The translations under genes and the position numbers were made by a program. Positions 35,615 to 43,716 of a DNA stretch of 64,000 nucleotides are shown here, piece by piece. Within the stretch, counting starts at the first letter, position 1; each line of letters begins with the position of its first letter. This DNA comes from an uncultured Desulfobacterales bacterium. GTDB lineage: Bacteria; Desulfobacterota; Desulfobulbia; Desulfobulbales; Desulfocapsaceae. Below the pieces are notes generated by a model, which saw only the letters and a program-made list of their open reading frames with translations, was not told the DNA's origin and made no database searches. The stretch spans positions 62,001-126,000 of the forward strand of contig CALGIJ010000001.1 in the NCBI GenBank assembly GCA_937915545.1, read 5' to 3'.

Positions 35615-35732
35615 CTCTCTCTCCTTTCTTGTTCATGTATTGGCAAAGATCTCACCGCCGCCAAACATCAAGCGTCCCACCCTTTTCATAGCAACGAAGG
35701 AAACTGAACACGGATTACATGGGCAATATAAT

Positions 35733-36560
35733 TCAATCCTCGCCACAGATAAAATCATAGAGTTTTGGGTTGCTTGCTTTCAGCTCATTTTCCATATATT
35801 CAATCGAGGCTCCATAAATCTTTACTTTACCGTAATAATCGATTTCCTCGGCCGAAATACGCTCCATCCGAAACCCATAACGCCCCAGCATCCTGAGGAG
35901 ACAGTCTTCAAAAGTCGCTATCCAATGGGTAATCCCCAACTCATGTTTGCTTGCCTGATACATGCTTTTCAGTAGCTGGAGAATGATCTGAGGATATTCA
36001 CGGCGAGGATCGCGCTGTTCGGTATATCCTTCGATACCAAGCAATCCATCGATGGCCCGCTTGCGGTACAACTTGGAGATGCACAGCCGGGAAATCTCGG
36101 CAGTGCTTTTTAAAGGAAATTTGAGGCGATCGAGCTCATTGATGAGGTTGCCGAAATAGGCGGCCGTCGGGAAGAAAAGCTGTTCGGACCACATGGCAAG
36201 GCGTACTGTGCCGACCATTTCGTGGTTATTGCCGGCGTTAGTGGCGAGAAAATGTTCGGAAACGGCATCGAACTCATCCATCTCCTGTTGAGATGGATAG
36301 TTTTCAGGATCGAGAAAGTGCGCTTCGTGGCAATAGACATGGTAGCGCAGGTTGAAGAGCTTTTTATACTCCTCCTCTTGCTGACCCTTCTTCAGGCGCT
36401 GAACATGCAATTTCAGCGATCCCGGAAAAACAAATTTCCCGGGCTGGGCTGCCCTGTCGGAGTGAGCCGCCCTTTCGGGTGGGATCACTCTCTCGGGCTG
36501 GGCAGCACACTCGGCAGATTTTTTCCCGCAGACTCGCCCTGATTCCAGCTGCTGTGCCAT
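35733..36560 (-). CDS. N-acyl amino acid synthase/PEP-CTERM-associated acyltransferase family protein
   Basis: A 275-residue GNAT-fold protein of the FeeM/TIGR03694 kind, related to autoinducer (LuxI-like) synthases. After a low-complexity start with repeated PERV/PERAA/SDRAA units (about residues 23-40), the core reads LFNLRYHVYCHEAHFLDPENYP, then MDEFDAVSEHFLA and VGTVRLAMWS, then AEISRLCISKLYRKR. These give the Arg-Tyr-x-Val-Tyr and Glu-Asp/Phe-Asp acyl-ACP-acceptor motifs. Family members transfer acyl chains to amino acids; some occur with exosortase systems, but no exosortase or PEP-CTERM protein is visible here. GGAGAG ribosome site upstream. Confidence 0.82.
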   Translation of the reverse strand: MAQQLESGRVCGKKSAECAAQPERVIPPERAAHSDRAAQPGKFVFPGSLKLHVQRLKKGQQEEEYKKLFNLRYHVYCHEAHFLDPENYPSQQEMDEFDAVSEHFLATNAGNNHEMVGTVRLAMWSEQLFFPTAAYFGNLINELDRLKFPLKSTAEISRLCISKLYRKRAIDGLLGIEGYTEQRDPRREYPQIILQLLKSMYQASKHELGITHWIATFEDCLLRMLGRYGFRMERISAEEIDYYGKVKIYGASIEYMENELKASNPKLYDFICGED

Positions 36561-37590
36561 GTTTCTCTCCAGATTTTCTTTTCCCTTCCCCCTTCTGTTG
36601 CATGCTCAGCTTTCAAGTGTCTGCCGAAATGGTGCTTCAGGCAGAAAACCTGGCAAGAGGTGCGACAGTCCCTTGTCCGGATACCTCCCATGTCTGTGGC
36701 GCAGCCAGTTCCCTCATGGGCCTTTACCTGCCACCACACAAAACCCCTCGATGGTTATGATGTGATGTCAACGTCTTGAACAAACCTTGAGCAAAAAACC
36801 GAAAAATTCTCAGAATAGCGTATCCTGTCTTGGCGGGAAATTCCGCCGGAAATACCAACAAGCCAGCGCACCTCACAATAGGCTCCCTTGCCTACACAAT
36901 ATCCCACTGTTCACTGCAGTTATTCTTGGTAACACTCCCTTGAAACAATTGTCCACTATATGCCTCTTTTACTTATGAGGCATCCAACTTATTGTGTCCA
37001 CACTTTTTCCTTACAACCGGTTTTCTCTGAACAATCAGCAGATCTCCTTGTATAAAATCAAACAGTTACGTTGAAAGATGATCAACCAACACCAATTTCA
37101 GAAAACAACGTCGTAAACAAACGTCCTCTGTTCCTTATTCTTTACCCCAGGCATCGTCGCTACCGGCAAGCCTTGTTGCGTTTCAGGCAATCATAACCAG
37201 TGTTCTTCCCGCAACTCCCGGTGAAAGGCTGAATCAATTGCCGCCCTTGCCAATCGCCAGAGACAGAATGACCACAGACCATCGCCTTTCGTATCAAGGC
37301 CAGTCAGTATCATCAGCTGCGACTGATTTGGCGAGAAGTACGGCCACCTGCTCAGCCAGCGCCCTGAAACCATTCCCTCCTCGGAAGAACGTTTTGCCTG
37401 CCCTAGAGTAAATTGCTTGACGCCTTGTCACTCTTGGCCGTATCGTTTTTCCCTCCTGCGACCCGGTGACCGTCGAAGTCATGGGAACAGAAGGCGTCAT
37501 CGCCCTGCGCTCGTTACCAAAGTGCGACGAGGGGAGTTTATCCATCGTCAACAATGAAAATAGTATTGCACATATCTTCGGGAGGATGAA
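36561..37590. other. About 1 kb without a convincing gene
   Basis: This stretch is richer in A and T than most of the window and has only short open frames without ribosome sites or recognisable content. It should contain the minus-strand promoter of the acyltransferase operon and the plus-strand signals for the ABM-domain gene (GGGAGG at about 37580). A 16-base near-palindrome (GGCGGGAAATTCCGCC) lies at 36832-36847. I see no tRNA remnant, transposase fragment, CRISPR repeat or attachment-site repeat. Confidence 0.55.
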
Positions 37591-37875
37591 ATGGTCAGTA
37601 TCGTAGTGAAAATTACCGTCAAGGAGAACGCTGTCGCCGTCGTCAGAGAACAGATGATGAATCTCGTCGCGGAGACCGTCAAAGAAGACGGCTGCGTAGA
37701 GTACCGTCTGCACCAGGACAATGACAATTCGGCGGTATTTTTCTTCTACGAGACCTGGTCGAACCAGGAAGCTTTGCAGCAGCACCTCGAGTCCGCCCAC
37801 ATCCGTACTTATAGAACCGCCACCAGCGGGTTGATCACCGACTACTCCCTGCACAAACTGACCCGGCTGGTATAA
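37591..37875 (+). CDS. Antibiotic biosynthesis monooxygenase (ABM) domain protein
   Basis: A 94-residue single-domain ABM protein with ferredoxin-like fold: VSIVVKITVKENAVAVVREQMMNLVAETVKEDGCVEYRLHQD, FFYETWSNQEALQQHLESAHIR. The Glu-Gly-Cys turn, Tyr, the YETW strand and the HL-SAH helix are all present. Relatives include quinol monooxygenases and small aldehyde- or autoinducer-handling proteins; the actual substrate cannot be deduced. A GGGAGG ribosome site lies 8 bases upstream. Confidence 0.85.
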   Translation: MVSIVVKITVKENAVAVVREQMMNLVAETVKEDGCVEYRLHQDNDNSAVFFFYETWSNQEALQQHLESAHIRTYRTATSGLITDYSLHKLTRLV

Positions 37876-37943
37876 GACTCCGCACATACTGCCCGCCGGA
37901 AACCGGGCTGTTGTCCTGTCAAAAACCAGAGAGGTGAGCAACC

Positions 37944-38600
37944 ATGCCGATGAACCTGGCCCAAGAGTATCTCTACTTCTTCATGGTGGCACTGCTCTAT
38001 GGCTCACCCCTCATCGCATTCGCCATGTGGAGAGGGTTACGTAGAAAACGTCTCGTACCAGTCATCAAGACGCTTTGCTGGATAGTGCCCCTCGCCCCCC
38101 TGGCTTTGATGCTGCTCTTCCGCAGTAGCATCCTGGTTGGGATGTTCGGCATGGAACGGGAAAAAGCGGCCATTAACAGGTATCTTGGCGACTCCGAACG
38201 CACCGCGGTCGTCCCTGGGGAATATGTCGGCTCGGTAAAAAAAGGCGGACTCGATTACCGGCGCTATCAGTTCCCATCGCTCGACGGCCACAGTGGCAAA
38301 TTCCTGGAGATCCTCGTCCCTCCTGAGGGCATCCATGCCCAAGCCTATATCCGCACCACCAACAAGGTGGCGAAAGGAGAGCAACAGGCGCGCATGCTGG
38401 TCTGGCCCTTACGGATCGGCACCAATCCGGCGGTGGCAACAGACCTGTTCTTCAGGGAAAATTTTCCTGAAATAGCCCCGCAAGATTTTGGTCCCCACAC
38501 CTTGGTGGTAGGCTTGCGCCCCAGGCAGTCGATCATCGTTCATCCTCCCGTGAGCGAAGGCAAGTGGCTGTGGCGCGACGCGACGCTTGATCTCGACTGA
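37944..38600 (+). CDS. Membrane protein of unknown function
   Basis: A 218-residue protein with two N-terminal membrane helices (about 10-28 and 42-66) and a beta-rich soluble C-terminal domain of about 140 residues (RYLGDSERTAVVPGEYVGSVKKGGLDYRRYQFP, then LVVGLRPRQSIIVHPPVSEGKW). A GAGAGGTGAG stretch precedes the ATG. I do not recognise the family. It follows the ABM gene by 68 bases and could be cotranscribed with it. Confidence 0.6.
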   Translation: MPMNLAQEYLYFFMVALLYGSPLIAFAMWRGLRRKRLVPVIKTLCWIVPLAPLALMLLFRSSILVGMFGMEREKAAINRYLGDSERTAVVPGEYVGSVKKGGLDYRRYQFPSLDGHSGKFLEILVPPEGIHAQAYIRTTNKVAKGEQQARMLVWPLRIGTNPAVATDLFFRENFPEIAPQDFGPHTLVVGLRPRQSIIVHPPVSEGKWLWRDATLDLD

Positions 38601-38789
38601 CCGGGAGAGGTTCAGCGCCAAGCACAGCGTCAACCTTGCTCTCTCAGGAGGTTCGCGGCCCTGGCAAAGAGTTATCGAAGTCCTTGTCAAGATTTTGCCG
38701 TGGCGCTATGATGGTCGCTTTCACGCCCTAGCCAACAGCCTTCGACCGCACCTTCAGACGAACACCCGCAAAACGCCAGGAGACTCGCA

Positions 38790-39167
38790 ATGAAAACCAG
38801 CCACCAACCCACCACCCTCGTCCTCTTTTTCGCTCTTCTATCCCTGCTTGCCACCACGACCGTGGCCGCCATGACGCTGCCGGAAAAGCTCGCCCCGGTG
38901 CCGGTCTATTCCGGAGCGAAAATCGTCCAGGTAATGGAGATGGGCACCAGCGCCATGGCCATGCTCGAAGCAAAGACCACCCCCCAGGCGCTGCTGGAGT
39001 TCTATAAGAAGGAGATGGAAGGCAAAGGATGGAAGACCGCCTTCCAGGCCCAGCAGGAGGACAGCGCCGTCATCCATTTCACCAAGGGCAAGGACGCGGT
39101 ACAGATCACCGCCGGTAACGGCGATGAGGGCATGACCTCCTACCAGATGGTCTTCGTAGCCCAATAG
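38790..39167 (+). CDS. Small periplasmic protein of unknown function
   Basis: A 125-residue protein with a signal peptide (LVLFFALLSLLATTTVAA). The mature domain (APVPVYSGAKIVQVMEMG, KTTPQALLEFYKKEMEGKGWK, VIHFTKGKDAVQITAG) is a pattern seen in small lipoproteins and secreted proteins of deltaproteobacteria. There is no lipobox. An AGGAG ribosome site sits upstream of the ATG. Function unknown. Confidence 0.7.
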   Translation: MKTSHQPTTLVLFFALLSLLATTTVAAMTLPEKLAPVPVYSGAKIVQVMEMGTSAMAMLEAKTTPQALLEFYKKEMEGKGWKTAFQAQQEDSAVIHFTKGKDAVQITAGNGDEGMTSYQMVFVAQ

Positions 39168-39353
39168 CGTTCCCCGACAGACCGCCAGCCATTCTGCCGC
39201 CACGATGATCGGCCGCCCGCCACCCCTGTCGTCTGGTGGGTGGCGGACACGCCCGACTCTGGCTGCGCCGCAGTCACGCATCCTCGCCTGGCGCGATCAA
39301 GAACGCCTGCGCCCTTTCCAGCCCGGCAGCGGTCGGCGCACCAGCCAGTTGCA

Positions 39354-39674
39354 TCAGATCGGCGGGGCGATGGTGACGACGATACGCATGTCGGTGGTGG
39401 CGCGGACGCCATGGGGTTCGCGGATCTGCGAGACGAGGATCTGCCCGGTTTTCGCCGGGATCTCTGTATTGCCTTCTCCGAGGAAGACGCCTTCGCCCTC
39501 GATGACATGGATGGAGAGTTCCCCGTCGAGGTCATGGGAATGCACCGGAAAGGTCACCCCGGCGCGCAGGTTGAAGTTGATGATCTTGAAGTATTCCGAG
39601 TCCTCCACCAGAAAGAAGCGCTTCATGGCGCCTTCGGTGAATTCCCTGGTGGCATTGAGATCGAGTACTTTCAT
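39354..39674 (-). CDS. Cupin-domain protein
   Basis: A 106-residue single-domain cupin. The first cupin motif is in AGVTFPVHSHDLDGELSIHVIEGEG (His-x-His and Glu as metal ligands) and the second in GQILVSQIREPHGVRATTD (His). Glu and the three His ligands are all in place, so it should bind a metal. An AGGTACC stretch precedes the start. It stands alone, transcribed against its neighbours; substrate unknown. Confidence 0.8.
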   Translation of the reverse strand: MKVLDLNATREFTEGAMKRFFLVEDSEYFKIINFNLRAGVTFPVHSHDLDGELSIHVIEGEGVFLGEGNTEIPAKTGQILVSQIREPHGVRATTDMRIVVTIAPPI

Positions 39675-40058
39675 CGAGGTACCTCCGTGGTGATTGATGG
39701 CCGCAAGATACGGGAGAGAGCGGGAAGGGGCGGCGGGCGTTCTGCCTGCCCGTTTCCCTTTCCCTCACCATAAGGCCTTTTCATCGGGCTGCCCTTGACT
39801 TCGATCAACTGCCGAGCGAATTCTTCGCCAAACCCAGCAAAAATCGACCCGCCACGCCACTCCCGCCACGGCCGGCAGGGGTGGCTTGGTCACCCATAAA
39901 TCCCTGGAAAAAAATTCTCGATTGCCGTATTACTGCTGCTGCGGCGGAAATGGCTTGACGGTTATTGCCGGCCGCACCCACGCCTCCGCCGCGTATCATG
40001 ACGAATTGGCCTTCTTCATGCGTCGGAGGCGTCCTTGCTTCATATCCCCGGAGTTGCC
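39675..40058. other. Intergenic region upstream of the 63-aa protein and mpl
   Basis: About 380 bases without a supported gene. A possible -35 (TTGACG near 39954) has no good -10 at the right distance. I see no clear hairpin or repeat. Open frames here are extensions or shadows. Confidence 0.4.
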
Positions 40059-40250
40059 ATGCGAGAGAACGACAAGACCACATCGCCGCCGTCGGCGCCG
40101 GCGGTCAGCGACGAGGTCATCCTCAAGATGGCCAAGGAGATCACCGTCAAGTTCATCGAAGTGGGGCGCATCGCCCCGGCCGGTTTTGCCTCATCCTTCG
40201 CCGAGATCTACCGCGCCATCGAGCGCACCGTGCGGGGCGGCAAGCCATGA
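40059..40250 (+). CDS. Small conserved protein coupled to mpl
   Basis: A 63-residue soluble protein (from the ATG at 40059; an ATG at 40035 adds eight residues). The conserved-looking half is DEVILKMAKEITVKFIEVGRIAPAGFASSFAEIYRAIERTVRGG, probably two helices. Its TGA overlaps the mpl ATG (ATGA), so the two are translationally coupled. I do not recognise a named family; its fixed link to mpl suggests a role with cell-wall recycling, which is inference. Confidence 0.7.
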   Translation: MRENDKTTSPPSAPAVSDEVILKMAKEITVKFIEVGRIAPAGFASSFAEIYRAIERTVRGGKP

Positions 40251-41692
40251 GCCTTCTTGACCAAAGCCTCAACCGCCCCGGGGATCGTATCGAACACATC
40301 CACCTCATGGGCATCTGCGGCACCGGCATGGCCGCCCTGGCCGGCATGCTGCAGCAGGCCGGCTACCGGGTGACCGGCAGCGACAGCCAGGTCTACCCGC
40401 CGATGTCGGACTTCCTCGCCTCGCTGCACATCCCGGTGGCCAGCGGCTACCAGGCCGCCAACCTCGAACCCGCCCCGGACCTGGTGGTCGTCGGCAACGT
40501 CATCACCCGTCACAACCCCGAAGCCATGGCCCTGGCCGAGCTGCGCCTACCCTATCTCTCCTTCCCGCAGGCCCTGGCCCATTTCTTCATCGCCGACCGC
40601 ACCTCCATCATCGTCAGCGGCACCCACGGTAAGACCACCACCTGTTCCATTCTCGCCTCCGCCCTGCACCAGGCGGGGACGGACCCGTCGTTCATGATCG
40701 GCGGCATCGTGCGCCGCTTCAACAGCAATTTCCGCCTCGGCAGCGGCCCCTGCTTCGTCGCCGAAGGCGATGAGTACGACACCGCCTTCTTTGACAAAGA
40801 ATCGAAATTCCTCCACTATCGGCCGAAGATCGCCATCATCACCTCGCTGGAGTTCGACCATGCCGATATCTTCGCCGACCTCGAGGCGATCAAGAGGATG
40901 TTCCGCAAGTTCGTCGCCCTGCTGCCTGCCGATGGACTGATCGTCGCCAACGGCGACGACGCCAACGTCCTCGAAGTGGTGGCCGCGGCCCCCTGCCCGG
41001 TGCAGCTCTACGGCACCACCGCAGGCCTCTCCTGGACCCTCGGCGAGGTGACCGCGACGGCTGGCGGCAGCCGTTTTGCCATCATCAAGGACGGGTTCCT
41101 CTGGGAGACCATGGAGGTGAGCCTCTCCGGGCGCCATAACTGTCTCAACAGCCTCGCCGTCACCGCCGTATTGCACCACCTCGGTCTTGACAGGGCCGTT
41201 ATCGGCCAGGGGCTGCAGGGGTTTGCCGGCGTCAAGCGGCGTCAGGAAGTGCGCGGTATCGAAGGGGATGTGGTAGTGATCGACGATTTCGCCCACCACC
41301 CGACGGCGGTGCGCGAAACCCTTGCCGGGCTGAAGACGGCATACCCGGGGCGCAGGCTGGTCGTGGTGTTCGAACCACGCACCAACTCGTCGCGGCGGGC
41401 GGTGTTTCAGCGCGACTACGTCACCGCCTTCGACGAGGCCGATCTCGTGCTGCTGCGCGAGCCGCTGCCGCTGGCCGCCCTGCCCCTCGAGGAGCGCTTT
41501 TCCTCGGCCCGGCTGGCCGCCGACCTGAGAACCGAGCGGAATCTCCCCGCCGAGGCTCTGGCCGACACCGACGCCATTCTCGCCCGCCTCAACGTCCTGC
41601 TGCGACCGGGCGACGTGGTGGCCATCCTCTCCAACGGCGGCTTCGACAATATCCACCCGCGCCTGCTCGAGGAGCTGCGGAGCCGCGGCTGA
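40247..41692 (+). CDS. mpl: UDP-N-acetylmuramate:L-Ala-gamma-D-Glu-meso-DAP ligase
   Basis: Cell-wall recycling ligase that attaches a salvaged tripeptide to UDP-MurNAc. The 481-residue length fits. The N-terminal UDP-binding loop is LMGICGTGMAALAGML, the ATP loop SGTHGKTTT near 124, and the Mpl-specific GGIVRRFNSNFRLGSGPCFVAEGDEYDTAFFDKESKFLHY follows, then the SLEFDHADIF metal motif. The C-terminal domain has DDFAHHPTAVRETLAGL. The start is set by family alignment and by overlap with the small upstream gene. An AmpG-like permease is encoded earlier in the window (29.9-31.4 kb), which fits a recycling pathway. Confidence 0.95.
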   Translation: MSLLDQSLNRPGDRIEHIHLMGICGTGMAALAGMLQQAGYRVTGSDSQVYPPMSDFLASLHIPVASGYQAANLEPAPDLVVVGNVITRHNPEAMALAELRLPYLSFPQALAHFFIADRTSIIVSGTHGKTTTCSILASALHQAGTDPSFMIGGIVRRFNSNFRLGSGPCFVAEGDEYDTAFFDKESKFLHYRPKIAIITSLEFDHADIFADLEAIKRMFRKFVALLPADGLIVANGDDANVLEVVAAAPCPVQLYGTTAGLSWTLGEVTATAGGSRFAIIKDGFLWETMEVSLSGRHNCLNSLAVTAVLHHLGLDRAVIGQGLQGFAGVKRRQEVRGIEGDVVVIDDFAHHPTAVRETLAGLKTAYPGRRLVVVFEPRTNSSRRAVFQRDYVTAFDEADLVLLREPLPLAALPLEERFSSARLAADLRTERNLPAEALADTDAILARLNVLLRPGDVVAILSNGGFDNIHPRLLEELRSRG

Positions 41693-41742
41693 GGGCGAGA
41701 GAAATACAACAAAGTAAAGAGGACTTGCAGCAGAGAAAGGGG

Positions 41743-42075
41743 CTAGAGCAGCTGTGAGAGGCTCCCGCGCAGCTCGTCGACCAGCCTGCGAAATTCGGCC
41801 ATGCTGCCACCGCCGTTACGACCCTTTTCCTCGATGGTCAGGGCGATACGGGCGCAGTCGCTCATGCCGAGGTTGAGAAAGGCCCCCTTGATGGTATGGC
41901 CGACCTTGCCGATGGCCTTTGCATCCTCGCTCTGCAGGGCCTGTTCGAGGTTCGCCATATGCTTGCCGAGGGTGGCGATGAAACTGGGCATCATCGAGTC
42001 GATCTGCTCCAGCGGCAGATTGAACTGCGCGGCAAGGTGGTTACGGATGTCCTGAACCTGGGAGTGGGGTATCAC
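41743..42075 (-). CDS. Histidine phosphotransfer (Hpt) protein
   Basis: A 110-residue single Hpt domain. The phospho-acceptor is His60 in KVGHTIKGAFLNLG, inside the four-helix pattern (SFIATLGKHMANLEQALQSEDAKA before it, CARIALTIEEKGRNGG after it). A GTG start at 42075 with AAGG upstream is chosen; longer frames add sequence antisense to tilS and have no similarity. No sensor kinase or response regulator is adjacent, so it is an orphan relay protein, perhaps serving a distant hybrid kinase. Confidence 0.82.
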   Translation of the reverse strand: MIPHSQVQDIRNHLAAQFNLPLEQIDSMMPSFIATLGKHMANLEQALQSEDAKAIGKVGHTIKGAFLNLGMSDCARIALTIEEKGRNGGGSMAEFRRLVDELRGSLSQLL

Positions 42076-42217
42076 AGCCTTGTGCCGTTGGTGAAGGGAA
42101 GGTTTCCTTGAACAAGAGTTGCCTGTTGTCGCTTGAACCCCTGTGTTTTTACACAAATGCCGAGGAAACTCAAGCGAGAAATCCCCGCCCTGGCCCCGTG
42201 CATCGCAGGAGAAGGAG

Positions 42218-43699
42218 ATGCCCCTGAACGTCGATCCCCTCGTCGCCCGCGTCGGCTCTTTCCTGCGACGTGTCCCTGCCCTGGGTCCGCGGAGCGCCGT
42301 GCTCGTCGCCGTCTCCGGCGGCAGCGACTCCCTGGCGCTGCTCCACCTGCTGGCAACCGTCGACCTTCCCTTGCGCCTCACCGCCGCCTATATCGACCAT
42401 ACGCTGCGCCCCGTTGAAACCCCCGGCGAACATGCCCATATCAGCCTCACCTGCCAGCGCCTCGGCATCCCCTTCGTTTCCGCCTCGGTAGACGTTCCCC
42501 TGCTGGTCGCCACGGAAGGCCGCTCCCCCGAAGAAGCCGCCCGCCACCTCCGCTATAAGGAACTTGAGCGTCTTCGTAGCGAATGTGGCGCCGCTTTTAT
42601 CGCCCTCGGCCATACCGCCGACGACCAGGTAGAGGAGTTCTTTCTCCGCCTCCTGCGCGGCGCCGGCCGCCAGGGCTTCTGCGGCATGGCCAGGCAGCGG
42701 GGCCGCCTGCTCAGGCCGCTGCTTACCGAGCGCAAGGCATCCCTCATCGACTACCTGCAGAAAAACGGCCTGAGCTGGTGCGTCGATTCCTCGAACGCGG
42801 AGCATCACTACCTGCGCAACCGCGTCCGCCTCGACCTCCTCCCCCTGTTGGAGTCCCGGTTCTCCCCCGCCATTCGCGACACCGTGCTGCGCACCATGGC
42901 AATCTTCAGCGAGGAAGAGGAACTGCTGGCCAGCCTCGGCGAGCAGGCCTGGCAGGAATGCCTGTGTCCAGCGGAAGCGGTCAGGCCACCGGCATGGCAG
43001 GCTCCGGGCCTGGTGCTCGATATCGCAAGTTGCCGCCGTCAGCATGTGGCGCTTCTGCGCCGGGTGGTGGAAAAGTGCCTGTGGAGCCTTGGCGGCAGGC
43101 CAAGCTACGCGCGCATCGCCGTAGTGATCGACTTCATCAAAAGCGATGCACAGGGCGGCGAACTCCACCTTGGCGGCGGGCTGCGGGCGCGGAGGGCGCG
43201 CGGAGAGCTTCACCTTTTCTGCCTGCCCGTAGCCGGTCCGGGCAGGATTGCAAAGGTCAGTCGCCAAATCGAGCAGACCATCACCGGCCCCGGCAGCCAC
43301 AGCGTCGCCGAGGTTTGCCGGGAACTGCGTCTCGCTATCACACCAGCGCAGGGGCAGCAGCCGACCGGCTCCCTGCAGGTCGACGCCGACAAGGTAACCT
43401 TCCCCCTGCTCCTGCGTTCGCCCCAGTCTGGGGAGCGCTTCCGCCCCTGCCATGGCGCCGGCAGCAAGAAAGTCAATCGCTACCTCAACGAGCGCGGCAT
43501 CCCTGCCGCCGAGCGCCACTCCTGGCCCCTGCTCTGCGACGGGGAAGGCATCATCGCCCTGGTCGGTCTTGATATCGACCAGTCGCGGCGCGTCAGCGCC
43601 GCGACAACTCAGGTTTTGGAAATCGAGTGGCGCCCCTTGCCTGGCAGCGACGACCGAGAATGCGACACGGCTGCGGCGCAGGCCTCACCACAGCGCTGA
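42218..43699 (+). CDS. tilS: tRNA(Ile)-lysidine synthetase
   Basis: Adds lysine to C34 of tRNA-Ile(CAU) so that it reads AUA. It has 493 residues. The PP-loop SGGSDSLALLHLL is near 30-42, with YIDHTLRP and the LGHTADDQVEEFFLRLLRGAGRQGFCGM segment, then LLRPLLTERKASLIDYLQ and NRVRLDLLPLLE. C-terminal substrate-binding segments follow, including PCHGAGSKKVNRYLNERGIPAAERHSWPLLC. A GAAGGAG ribosome site precedes the ATG at 42218. It converges on selB with 17 bases between the stops. Confidence 0.95.
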   Translation: MPLNVDPLVARVGSFLRRVPALGPRSAVLVAVSGGSDSLALLHLLATVDLPLRLTAAYIDHTLRPVETPGEHAHISLTCQRLGIPFVSASVDVPLLVATEGRSPEEAARHLRYKELERLRSECGAAFIALGHTADDQVEEFFLRLLRGAGRQGFCGMARQRGRLLRPLLTERKASLIDYLQKNGLSWCVDSSNAEHHYLRNRVRLDLLPLLESRFSPAIRDTVLRTMAIFSEEEELLASLGEQAWQECLCPAEAVRPPAWQAPGLVLDIASCRRQHVALLRRVVEKCLWSLGGRPSYARIAVVIDFIKSDAQGGELHLGGGLRARRARGELHLFCLPVAGPGRIAKVSRQIEQTITGPGSHSVAEVCRELRLAITPAQGQQPTGSLQVDADKVTFPLLLRSPQSGERFRPCHGAGSKKVNRYLNERGIPAAERHSWPLLCDGEGIIALVGLDIDQSRRVSAATTQVLEIEWRPLPGSDDRECDTAAAQASPQR

Positions 43700-43716
43700 G
43701 AAGAGAGGGGGCAGCC

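Noticed and set aside
36787..36978. A 63-codon frame in the gene-poor stretch after the acyltransferase
   Set aside because: No ribosome site, signal or recognisable motif; composition looks non-coding.
34160..37590. An attachment-site duplication of the tRNA-Gln 3' end
   Set aside because: I looked for the T-arm and acceptor sequence again on the far side of the low-GC patch and did not see it; no integrase gene is present either.
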